5,761 nt of DNA from a bacterium HR32 (GTDB lineage Bacteria; Sysuimicrobiota; Sysuimicrobiia; Sysuimicrobiales; Sysuimicrobiaceae), in NCBI GenBank assembly GCA_002898935.1, contig BEII01000129.1, positions 1 through 5,761 on the forward strand, read 5' to 3'. Of the stretch, positions 1-5,367 are shown one piece after another. Made by a program: the position numbers and the translations under genes. The notes beneath the pieces were generated by a model. That model was not told where the DNA came from. It searched no databases and saw only the letters and a program-made list of their open reading frames with translations. Each line of letters starts with the position of its first letter. The first letter of the stretch is position 1.

Positions 1-350
1 GAGCGCGTTTGGGCGGCGCGCAGCTCTTCTACATCACGGGGGCGGACGCCATCCACCAGATCCTCCGGGGCGAGCGGCACCAGACGGAGGAGCTGTTGCG
101 GCTGTGCGAGTTCATCGCCGCCAGCCGCCCGGGCTACAGCCTGAACCACGAGGACTGGCAGAACAGCAACATCGCCCGCGCGTACCGCGACCGCATCCAC
201 CTCCTGGAGATCCCAGCCCTCGCCATCTCGTCCACGGAGATCCGCTGGCGCGTGCGGCACGGCAAGCCCATCCGGTACCTGGTGCCGGAAGCGGTGGAGC
301 AGTACATCGCCAAGCACGCCCTGTACCGGGAGGGGGAGGGGACCGCCTGA
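1..350 (+). CDS. nadD: Nicotinate-nucleotide adenylyltransferase, C-terminal part (5' end outside window)
   Basis: NadD transfers AMP from ATP to nicotinate mononucleotide, giving deamido-NAD, in the cytoplasm. What is visible is about the last 115 residues of a family that usually has about 190-220. The fragment opens with the LFYITGADA strand-loop typical of the middle of NadD, continues through a helical stretch and a SRPGY segment, and carries the diagnostic ISSTEIR motif, which contacts the ATP phosphates in this nucleotidyltransferase superfamily. It ends with the usual IRYLVPEAVEQYI helix and ALY tail. The frame is open to the window edge, so the TTG at position 9 is not the real start. 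RsfS follows after 5 nt, the conserved nadD-rsfS pairing of many bacteria. Identification is by family motifs and is firm. Confidence 0.95.
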   Translation, partial: ARLGGAQLFYITGADAIHQILRGERHQTEELLRLCEFIAASRPGYSLNHEDWQNSNIARAYRDRIHLLEIPALAISSTEIRWRVRHGKPIRYLVPEAVEQYIAKHALYREGEGTA

Positions 351-355
351 GGTCC

Positions 356-721
356 ATGGAGGGCTACGAGAAGGCCAGGGTCGCGGCGCGGGCCGCGGAG
401 GACAAGCGCGCGGACGACGTGGTGATCCTCGACCTTCGGGAGCACACCTTGATGGCGGACTTCTTCGTGGTGGCTACCGGCCAGACCGTGGTACAGCTGC
501 GGGCGATCGCAGAGGGGGTGGAGGAGGCCATGGAGGCCGCAGGGGTCCGCCTCCTGGGGCGGGAGGGCACCCCGCAGAGCCGGTGGGTGCTCATGGACTA
601 CGGGGACGTGGTCGTCCACCTGCTGGGACCCGAGGAGAGGGAGTACTACCGGCTCGAGCGGCTGTGGGGCCCGGACCGCGGGCGGCCACTCACCCCGCGC
701 CGCCTCCGGGGCCGCGCCTGA
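356..721 (+). CDS. rsfS: Ribosomal silencing factor RsfS (Iojap/YbeB family)
   Basis: RsfS binds ribosomal protein uL14 on the 50S subunit and blocks joining with 30S, lowering translation when nutrients are short. The product is 121 aa, normal for the family (about 105-130). It shows the family pattern in order: an N-terminal helix, the VVILDLREHTLMADFFVVATG core, a VEEAMEAAGV helix, the SRWVLMDYGDVVVHLL signature, and the EEREYYRLERLWG end. The ATG at 356 is chosen because it gives the normal N-terminus and sits just after the nadD stop; the same frame is open further upstream only as a shadow of nadD. A purine-rich stretch before it, at 330-352, can serve as ribosome binding site. A short basic, proline-rich tail after LERLWG is variable in the family. 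Confidence 0.96.
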   Translation: MEGYEKARVAARAAEDKRADDVVILDLREHTLMADFFVVATGQTVVQLRAIAEGVEEAMEAAGVRLLGREGTPQSRWVLMDYGDVVVHLLGPEEREYYRLERLWGPDRGRPLTPRRLRGRA

Positions 722-730
722 CCGCACGCG

Positions 731-1591
731 ATGCGGGTGGAGTTCCGCCCGGCGACCGCGGAGGACACCGACCGGCTGGTGCAGCTGTACGAGCCGGTCC
801 ACGGCGGCGGGTATTCCGCGTGCTTCGACAAGTACGGCCCCATCGGCCCCCAGGACTTCTGGTGGGTCCAATCCGAAAAAGAAGTCCACCTGGTCCTCGT
901 CAACCGCCGGGTCGCTGGATTCGTGGTGCTGGGGACAGAGGGGCGGCGCGCGCTGGTGGAGGAGGTGGTGGGTGCTGGCGCTCCGGACCCCACGGACGAC
1001 ATGTTGCTGCGCCGGGTGTGGCAGTTCCTTGTGGACCGCCACCGGGCGGCGCGCCAGGAAGCGGTGATGGTGCGCACGCACGAGGCGAACCCGACAGCGC
1101 TGGCCCTGGTACGCCAGCAGGGGCTCGGCTTGGTCAACACCCTGCGGACCGTGGTGCGGCCTGCGCGGGCGCGGCCGGCAGACCCGCCTGCGGGGTACAC
1201 TTTGCGGCGCGCGGAGCCTCAGGACGCGGTGGAGATCGCCCGGATCCACCACGAGGCGTACGGGGAGCGGCTCGGGGAGGCCGAGGTGGTGCAGCGCGTG
1301 GGCCGGCCCCACACCCGGACCTTCGTCTGCGAGCGCAACGGCGTCCGGGTCGGTTATGCGCACGCGGCGTCCCGGGGTGGCATCGGCGACCTGTGGGTGG
1401 CCGTACGCGAGAACCACCGGCGTCGTGGCGTGGGGACCGCCCTGGCTTCTGCCGCGGTCGCTTTCCTGCACACGAAGGAGCACCCCGCGCGCGTGAACCA
1501 CTGGGGCCTGGACGTACCCGCCTCCGCCCTGCTGCGCAGGCTGGGCTTCGTGACCGAGCGGGTGCACCTGTACTTCGAGAGGGCCATCTGA
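731..1591 (+). CDS. Tandem-domain GNAT N-acetyltransferase
   Basis: A 286-aa protein made of two GNAT folds. The C-terminal domain (about residues 156-286) has the acetyl-CoA pyrophosphate-binding motif A: the strand LWVAV at 221-225, then RRRGVG at 230-235 (R-x-x-G-x-G), and a LLRRLGFV segment near 268-275, the usual end of the fold. The N-terminal domain (about 1-145) begins with the RPATAEDTDRLVQLY pattern of GNAT proteins and ends with an NPTALALVRQQGLGL segment, but has no R-x-x-G-x-G, so it is probably not catalytic for acetyl-CoA. Substrate cannot be told. The gene starts 9 nt after rsfS, with only a weak Shine-Dalgarno, and is probably cotranscribed with nadD-rsfS. A 110-nt gap and a promoter-like element separate it from nadA. 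Confidence 0.85.
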   Translation: MRVEFRPATAEDTDRLVQLYEPVHGGGYSACFDKYGPIGPQDFWWVQSEKEVHLVLVNRRVAGFVVLGTEGRRALVEEVVGAGAPDPTDDMLLRRVWQFLVDRHRAARQEAVMVRTHEANPTALALVRQQGLGLVNTLRTVVRPARARPADPPAGYTLRRAEPQDAVEIARIHHEAYGERLGEAEVVQRVGRPHTRTFVCERNGVRVGYAHAASRGGIGDLWVAVRENHRRRGVGTALASAAVAFLHTKEHPARVNHWGLDVPASALLRRLGFVTERVHLYFERAI

Positions 1592-1603
1592 AGAGAACCC
1601 TGC

Positions 1604-1631
1604 CTGAGCTCCCGGGCGCGGACGCTACAAT
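1604..1631 (+). promoter_or_regulatory. Candidate sigma-70-type promoter for nadA-nadC
   Basis: A TACAAT hexamer at 1626-1631 matches the -10 consensus at five of six positions and stands out in very GC-rich DNA. The -35 is poor: CTGAGC at 1604-1609, 3 of 6 matches, with a 16-bp spacer. Its position in the gap between the GNAT gene and nadA would give a leader of roughly 60 nt. This is inference from motif and position only. Confidence 0.45.
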
Positions 1632-1646
1632 AGAGGAGAAGCCTTC

Positions 1647-1689
1647 CGTCCGGAGGCGACCGCCGCGCACCGCGGGAGCCCTCCGGGCG
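1647..1689 (+). promoter_or_regulatory. Predicted stem-loop in the nadA 5' leader
   Basis: Bases 1647-1656 (CGTCCGGAGG) pair with 1680-1689 (CCTCCGGGCG) over ten positions with a single U-G wobble. Inside, CCGCG at 1663-1667 pairs with CGCGG at 1671-1675 around a three-base CAC loop. The structure fills most of the predicted leader and ends just before the weak Shine-Dalgarno-like GAGCAGG at 1692-1698 and the nadA ATG at 1702. It could control nadA translation or simply reflect high GC; I do not recognise it as a known riboswitch. Confidence 0.35.
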
Positions 1690-1701
1690 CGCGAGCAGGC
1701 C

Positions 1702-2682
1702 ATGGCTTCCCTGGTGGAGCACGCACCGCAGACCGCGGAGCAGACAGAGTGGCTGGTCCGGGAGATCCAGCGCCTCCGGGAGGAGCGCAAGGCGGTCCTC
1801 TTGGCGCACAACTACCAGCTCCCCGAGGTCCAGGACGTGGCGGACTTCGTGGGTGACTCCCTGGGGCTGGCGCAGGCCGCGGCGCGGACGGACGCGGACG
1901 TCCTCGTGTTCTGCGGCGTGCACTTCATGGCGGAGACCGCTGCCATCCTCTGCCCGGACAAGACCGTGTTGCTGCCCGACCTGGAAGCCGGCTGCTCCCT
2001 GGCGGCCACCATCACCGCGGAGCAGCTGCGGGCTTGGAAGCGGGAACACCCCGGGGCCGTGGTGGTGGCCTACGTGAACACCACCGCGGAGGTCAAGGCC
2101 GAGGCGGACTACTGCTGCACCTCCACCAACGCGGTGAAGGTGGTGCAGTCCATCCCCGAGGACGAGGAGATCCTGTTCGTACCCGACTTCTTCCTCGGTA
2201 GCTACGTGGCGCGGGTCACGGGCCGCCGGCTGCACCTGTGGATGGGGGAGTGCCACGTGCACGCGGGGTTCCGACCGGAGGACGTGCAGGACAAGCAGCG
2301 GGCATACCCGGAGGCGGAGCTCCTCATCCACCCCGAGTGCGGGTGCGTGACCTCTTGCATGTACTTCCTCGCCTCGGGCGCCCTCCCGCAGGACCGTACC
2401 CACATCCTGTCCACGGAGGGAATGGTCCGGCGGGCGCGGGCGTCGGACGCGGAGGCCTTCCTGGTGGCCACGGAGACGGGGATCCTGCACCGGCTCCGGA
2501 AGGAGGTGCCGGGGAAGACCTTCCTCCCCGTCCGGGAGGACGCAGTGTGCCAGTACATGAAGCGGATCACCTTGGACAAGGTGTACCGGAGTTTGCGGGA
2601 CGGGGTGTACGAGGTGCGGGTGGAGCCGCAGGTGGCCGCCCGGGCCCGGGGCGCCATCGAGCGCATGCTGGCCGTGAGCTGA
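1702..2682 (+). CDS. nadA: Quinolinate synthase A
   Basis: NadA condenses iminoaspartate with dihydroxyacetone phosphate to quinolinate, using a [4Fe-4S] cluster held by three cysteines. The 326-aa product is of normal length. It has LLAHNYQLPEVQDVADFVGD (residues 33-52) for substrate binding, FCGVHFMAETAAIL at 70-83, and LPDLEAGCSL at 91-100. The likely cluster ligands are Cys98 (EAGCSL), Cys184 (MGECHVH) and Cys283 (AVCQYMKRITL); the gaps of 86 and 99 residues are close to those of characterised NadA proteins. The HPECGC segment at 210-215 marks the longer-type family rather than the minimal archaeal type. ATG 1702 is the only plausible start: the same frame is open for more than 1 kb upstream but offers no ATG, GTG or TTG between the GNAT stop and 1702. 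nadC follows after 3 nt, so the two are one transcription unit. Confidence 0.97.
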   Translation: MASLVEHAPQTAEQTEWLVREIQRLREERKAVLLAHNYQLPEVQDVADFVGDSLGLAQAAARTDADVLVFCGVHFMAETAAILCPDKTVLLPDLEAGCSLAATITAEQLRAWKREHPGAVVVAYVNTTAEVKAEADYCCTSTNAVKVVQSIPEDEEILFVPDFFLGSYVARVTGRRLHLWMGECHVHAGFRPEDVQDKQRAYPEAELLIHPECGCVTSCMYFLASGALPQDRTHILSTEGMVRRARASDAEAFLVATETGILHRLRKEVPGKTFLPVREDAVCQYMKRITLDKVYRSLRDGVYEVRVEPQVAARARGAIERMLAVS

Positions 2683-2685
2683 CCC

Positions 2686-3537
2686 ATGGGGCAGCTCCCT
2701 TCGCACCTTCTGGAGCCCGTGGTGGCTGCGGCCCTGCGGGAGGACCTCCCCTGGGGTGACCTCACCACGGAGGCCCTGTTCCCCGCAGGGACCCGGGCGC
2801 GGGCGGAGGTGCTGGTGAAGAGGCCCGGGGTGCTGGCGGGCCTGGAGGTGTTCGGGGCGGTGTTCCGGTACCTGGACCCGGAGGCCCGGCTCGAGGTGTA
2901 CAGCCCGGACGGCACGGAGGTCCAGGCGGGCACCGTGGCCGCGGCGGTGGAGGTAGACGCCCGGGCTCTCCTCGCGGGCGAGCGGGTGGCGCTGAACTTC
3001 CTGAACCACCTGAGCGGGGTCGCCACCCTCACCTGGCGGTTCGTCCGTGCCGTGGAGGGCCTCCCCTGCCGCATCGTGGACACCCGCAAGACCACCCCCG
3101 GCCTGCGGCTGTTGGAGAAGTACGCGGTGCGGGCGGGAGGAGGCGCCAACCACCGCTTCGGCCTCAGCGACGGGGTGCTGGTCAAGGACAACCACCTGGC
3201 CCTGCTGCGCCGGCGGGGCGTGTCTTTGGAGGAAGCCCTCCGCCGGCTGCGCCACCGGGTGCCCCACGGCGTCCGGGTTCAGGTGGAGGTGACGGACCTG
3301 GAACAGCTGGACGAAGTCCTGTCCGCGGGCGCGGACGCAGTACTGCTGGACAACATGCCCCTGGAGGCCCTGCGGGAGGCCGTGGCGCGGTGCCGGGGCC
3401 GCGCAGCGACGGAAGCCTCCGGCGGCATCACCCTGGAGAACGTCCGGGCCGTGGCGGAGACCGGGGTGGACCTGATCTCCGTGGGCGCCCTGACCCACTC
3501 CGCCCCCGCGTTGGACGTGAGCCTGGAGCTGCGGTAG
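2686..3537 (+). CDS. nadC: Nicotinate-nucleotide pyrophosphorylase (quinolinate phosphoribosyltransferase)
   Basis: NadC turns quinolinate and PRPP into nicotinate mononucleotide, CO2 and pyrophosphate, the step after NadA. The 283-aa length is standard. The N-terminal domain carries REDLPWGDLTTEA (18-30) and the barrel domain has GERVALNFLNHLSG (98-111), DTRKTTPG (132-139), the GGGANHRFGLSDG segment (151-163), KDNHL (167-171), VEVTDLEQ (200-207), LLDNM (220-224), EASGGITLENV (243-253) and ISVGALTHS (264-272). These include the Arg/Lys/His residues that bind the quinolinate and PRPP phosphates and the acidic residues Glu201 and Asp222. ATG 2686 starts 3 nt after the nadA stop, indicating translational coupling. 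There is no clear intrinsic terminator in the following 300 nt. Confidence 0.98.
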   Translation: MGQLPSHLLEPVVAAALREDLPWGDLTTEALFPAGTRARAEVLVKRPGVLAGLEVFGAVFRYLDPEARLEVYSPDGTEVQAGTVAAAVEVDARALLAGERVALNFLNHLSGVATLTWRFVRAVEGLPCRIVDTRKTTPGLRLLEKYAVRAGGGANHRFGLSDGVLVKDNHLALLRRRGVSLEEALRRLRHRVPHGVRVQVEVTDLEQLDEVLSAGADAVLLDNMPLEALREAVARCRGRAATEASGGITLENVRAVAETGVDLISVGALTHSAPALDVSLELR

Positions 3538-3852
3538 ACGACCGTGGGCGAGTCCTGCGGCACTCCCAGGACGCGTTCGCCGCAGCAGAGCGCGTGGGAG
3601 CGCTGGAAGTGCTGATTTGGTTCGTCTCTGGGCCGGGGATCCGTCAGGGAGACCTACCCGGGGCGGGCGCCAAGCCTGCGCCAGATGCGCTTCACGACCT
3701 CGTCGTACGCCCCGGAGCCAGGCTCCGCAGCGACGGTCTGACCACGGCGCCTGCCTCTTCCCGGAACTCCCGGGGATAAGGGCACTGTTGGCGGAAGTCC
3801 ACGAGGTTCTGTCGCAGTAGTCCCGACGGCTTTCCAGGTGGCTGTTCCCTGG
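3538..3852. other. Gene-free stretch between nadC and the convergent toxin gene
   Basis: Neither strand shows a reading frame with recognisable protein character over the whole stretch. A short minus-strand frame ending near 3656 reads AYDEVVKRIWRRLG and looks protein-like, but it lacks a convincing start and stays unplaced; it may be a decayed gene end. The short inverted repeat TCCCGG/CCGGGA around 3758-3775 lacks a T-run, so it is not a convincing terminator. The neighbours converge on this region, so transcription from both sides must stop here by some means not visible. Confidence 0.5.
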
Positions 3853-4338
3853 CTACCGACCGTGCTTGGCCCGCCCGGCCGCCCTCAGGAACTCCGGGGG
3901 CGTCATCACCGGCAGCGGAGTCTTCCCTCGAAAATGCCGAGCGTCCCACGAAACGAAACAGGCGGCCCGTGGGATCCAGGCTTCGATGGTGGCCAGGACC
4001 AGGGCATCGCCGAAGCTCAACTTTCTCGCCATCAGGGTCAAAAGGCGCTCCACCGGGAGCCCGGGGAGCGAGACCGGAAGTGTCGGGGGCGGGAACACGG
4101 TGACGTGGTACCGCTCGGGCAGGTAGTGATACAGCTCCCAGACTTGCTGGGCCGTCAGATTGAAGGAGAGGATCCCGCAGACCTCAAGGAGGTTGATCAA
4201 GGTCGTGGCCGCCGGGGCGAGCCCCGGGAGCCGAGTAAGAAACGTCCGATTGAGGCGGTAGTGCCGATGTCGATGGTAGCGGAGATCGATGACGAAAAGG
4301 TTGCTATCGAGGACGACTATGCCCGCCTTCGAGACCAC
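3853..4338 (-). CDS. vapC: VapC-like PIN-domain toxin of a type II toxin-antitoxin pair
   Basis: PIN-domain toxins are Mg-dependent RNases that usually cut tRNA or rRNA and are held inactive by the cognate antitoxin. The 161-aa product has the fold in order: strand VVLDSNLF with Asp11, the INLLEVCG helix with Glu52, LSFGDALVLATIE with Asp111, and FVSWDARHF with Asp132, giving the four acidic residues of the metal site. It is somewhat longer than the common 120-145 aa. The start is GTG at 4338, inside the end of the antitoxin gene (22-bp overlap); an AGGAGG lies exactly 7 nt before it, and no other start codon precedes the first PIN strand. It is translationally coupled to the antitoxin and converges on nadC. 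The RNA target cannot be told. Confidence 0.88.
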   Translation of the reverse strand: MVSKAGIVVLDSNLFVIDLRYHRHRHYRLNRTFLTRLPGLAPAATTLINLLEVCGILSFNLTAQQVWELYHYLPERYHVTVFPPPTLPVSLPGLPVERLLTLMARKLSFGDALVLATIEAWIPRAACFVSWDARHFRGKTPLPVMTPPEFLRAAGRAKHGR

Positions 4339-4580
4339 CGGAGGGCCTCCTGCCAGGTGGGGAAGTGGGATGCCGTCGCCTTGAGCTGGGCCTCGATGGC
4401 TGCCCAGGCCTCAGGAAACGGGCGGAGCGCGACAGGCTCCCTCAGGGTCGCCTCACTGGCCGGCCCGAGGACAGCCCAGGGCCTGCCCCGGCGGGTGATG
4501 AGGACTTTGCCCCCGCGGGCCACATACCGAAGCGCTTCCCCGGTCCGATTCTTGAGCTCCTTGGCTGTGATGACTTTCAC
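4317..4580 (-). CDS. Phd/YefM-family antitoxin
   Basis: An 87-aa antitoxin, first gene of the pair. The N-terminal 45 residues are a clear Phd/YefM DNA-binding domain: KVITAKELKNRTGEALRYV, then KVLITRRGRPWAVLGP, the beta-strand pair that ends the dimerisation domain. The C-terminal part (about 46-87), with Trp at residues 59 and 76, should wrap the toxin's active site, as in other members. The start is GTG at 4580, preceded by GAGAGG (minus strand, at 4587-4592) with a 6-nt spacer. Phd-type antitoxins repress their own operon alone or with the toxin, and a 14-bp palindrome 33 bp upstream is a ready operator. GC content is lower than in the NAD genes, which fits acquisition as a mobile module. 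Confidence 0.9.
   Translation of the reverse strand: MKVITAKELKNRTGEALRYVARGGKVLITRRGRPWAVLGPASEATLREPVALRPFPEAWAAIEAQLKATASHFPTWQEALRWSRRRA
4346..4351 (-). promoter_or_regulatory. Perfect Shine-Dalgarno for the toxin, inside the antitoxin gene
   Basis: On the minus strand this reads AGGAGG with a 7-nt spacer to the GTG at 4338. It lies within the last dozen codons of the antitoxin and decides the toxin start. It is much stronger than the other ribosome binding sites in the window. Confidence 0.8.
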
Positions 4581-4612
4581 GCCGCACCTCTCAAGGAGTC
4601 CCTTCGTTGCTC

Positions 4613-4626
4613 AAAGTAGCTACTTT
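4613..4626. promoter_or_regulatory. Candidate antitoxin operator: 14-bp perfect palindrome
   Basis: AAAGTAGCTACTTT is identical to its own reverse complement over all 14 bases. It fully covers the -10 hexamer of the toxin-antitoxin promoter and part of the spacer. Phd/YefM antitoxins bind short palindromes at their own promoters, so this is the expected place for the operator. A chance perfect 14-mer that is half AT in such GC-rich DNA is unlikely. Confidence 0.6.
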
Positions 4627-4641
4627 CCTCGGCCCCGTCAA
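4613..4641 (-). promoter_or_regulatory. Promoter of the toxin-antitoxin operon
   Basis: On the minus strand TTGACG (4636-4641, 5 of 6 matches to the -35 consensus) is followed by an exact 17-bp spacer and TACTTT (4613-4618, 3 of 6 matches to the -10). The transcript would start near 4606, giving a leader of about 25 nt that contains the antitoxin's Shine-Dalgarno. It is assigned from motifs, spacing and position. Confidence 0.6.
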
Positions 4642-4650
4642 GCACGGGGC
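4632..4650. repeat. Inverted repeat (7-bp stem, 5-nt loop) overlapping the -35
   Basis: GCCCCGT at 4632-4638 pairs perfectly with ACGGGGC at 4644-4650 around CAAGC. The -35 of the toxin-antitoxin promoter lies inside it. No T-run follows on either strand, so it is not a canonical terminator; it may be a second protein-binding site or an insulating hairpin. Confidence 0.4.
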
Positions 4651-4656
4651 GGTCTC

Positions 4657-4691
4657 CTAGCCCTCTTCGTCGGCTGCCCCCGCAGGGCTAG
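4657..4691. repeat. Inverted repeat CTAGCCCT/AGGGCTAG, 8-bp arms
   Basis: CTAGCCCT at 4657-4664 and AGGGCTAG at 4684-4691 are perfect reverse complements separated by 19 nt. It lies between the divergent toxin-antitoxin operon and the broken zinc-ribbon gene; its right arm contains the TAG at 4689 that closes the broken gene's frame upstream. A TTCTCT run follows on the + strand. It may be a weak terminator for whatever once read in from the left, or a rearrangement junction. Confidence 0.35.
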
Positions 4692-5359
4692 TTCTCTGCT
4701 GCAGCTGTGCCCACGAGGCCAAGCGCAGATCGCCTGAGAGCTGGGAGCGCGCGCGTCCTCCTGCCCTTAGCCCGGGCGCTGCTGGAGACCTCCCCCCGGT
4801 GGGCCCGGGAGGTGGCCCCCTGGGCCGAGCGGGTAGCACAGCGCTTCAGCCAGGCAGCTGGGCTGCGCCGGAGGCCACCGACCCCCCTCACGGAGGCCAA
4901 CCGCAGTGCGGGCCGAGAAGGAATCCGCCGAGGCGCGCCGAAGCGCCGAAGCTTAGTAAGCTGCCGGGCCTCGGGTACCGGGTCTGCGCCCGGTGCGGGG
5001 TGGTGCTGGAGGGCTCGGGCCGGAAGGTGTGTCCGGCCTGTGCAGTACCTGACCGGACGGAGCGGATCGTCCAGGCCGGGATCCGGGTGTTCGAAGCTCG
5101 GAGGGAAACGGGGGTGGACCCCTCCCATGGTGGGGAGGCGGCCCGGCGCCGGTGCGAGAAGATGCGCCAGCGTATGAACGAGATCCGGGCGTGGGAAGCG
5201 CAGCAGCCGCGTCCTTACCCCGAGGTGTTCCGCCGCGAGATTCTCCCCCTCCTGCGCACCATCCCCATCCGCCGCATCGCCCGGGAGGTCGGGATCTCCC
5301 TGCGCTACGCGTCCCTGATCCGGCGAGGGGAGTACGTGCCGCATCCGAGGTACTCATAG
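4692..5359 (+). pseudogene. Broken gene: C-terminal zinc-ribbon plus helix-turn-helix module, possibly from a Cas1-type protein
   Basis: Two frames together encode one protein end. The first, from the stop at 4689 (possible GTG start at 4707), carries LLPLARALLETSPRWAREVA and, further on, PTPLTEANRSAGREGIRRG. The second, after about 4943, carries CxxC-x11-CxxC (4985-5041, a zinc ribbon), the GVDPSHGGEAARRR stretch, and a helix-turn-helix (about 5252-5346) ending VPHPRYS. Deleting one copy of the GCGCCGAA duplication at 4935-4950 joins them into 219 codons without a stop. From memory this layout (LLPPL-like helix, PTPLT, zinc ribbon, helix-turn-helix, PHPRHW-like end) matches the C-terminal extension of long actinobacterial-type Cas1 proteins, which would make this a 5'-truncated remnant. 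That assignment is inference; the catalytic Cas1 core is absent. The alternative is a small stand-alone regulator with a frameshift. Confidence 0.6.
4935..4950. repeat. 8-bp tandem duplication that breaks the reading frame
   Basis: GCGCCGAA occurs twice back to back. Eight is not a multiple of three, and removing one copy moves the frame of the upstream part exactly into the frame of the downstream zinc-ribbon part (giving GAPKLSKLPGLG across the join). The duplication is therefore the likely cause of the frameshift. Confidence 0.8.
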
Positions 5360-5367
5360 TCGGGGTA

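Noticed and set aside
134..1567. Long minus-strand open frame (477 codons)
   Set aside because: It is the antisense shadow of nadD, rsfS and the GNAT gene in GC-rich DNA, and its product is low-complexity Pro/Arg/His-rich.
583..1701. Upstream extension of the nadA frame by more than 1 kb
   Set aside because: The extension overlaps rsfS and the GNAT gene and is Gly/Arg/Pro-rich shadow sequence; NadA has normal length from ATG 1702.
1354..3498. Long minus-strand open frame (714 codons)
   Set aside because: It lies opposite nadA and nadC, whose products are unmistakable; the antisense product has no family features.
3692..3949. Minus-strand 85-codon frame
   Set aside because: It overlaps the 3' end of the toxin gene in another frame, and its product shows no recognisable domain.
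3838..4737. Plus-strand open frame of 299 codons
   Set aside because: It is antisense to the antitoxin and PIN toxin, which have clear motifs and good ribosome binding sites on the minus strand.
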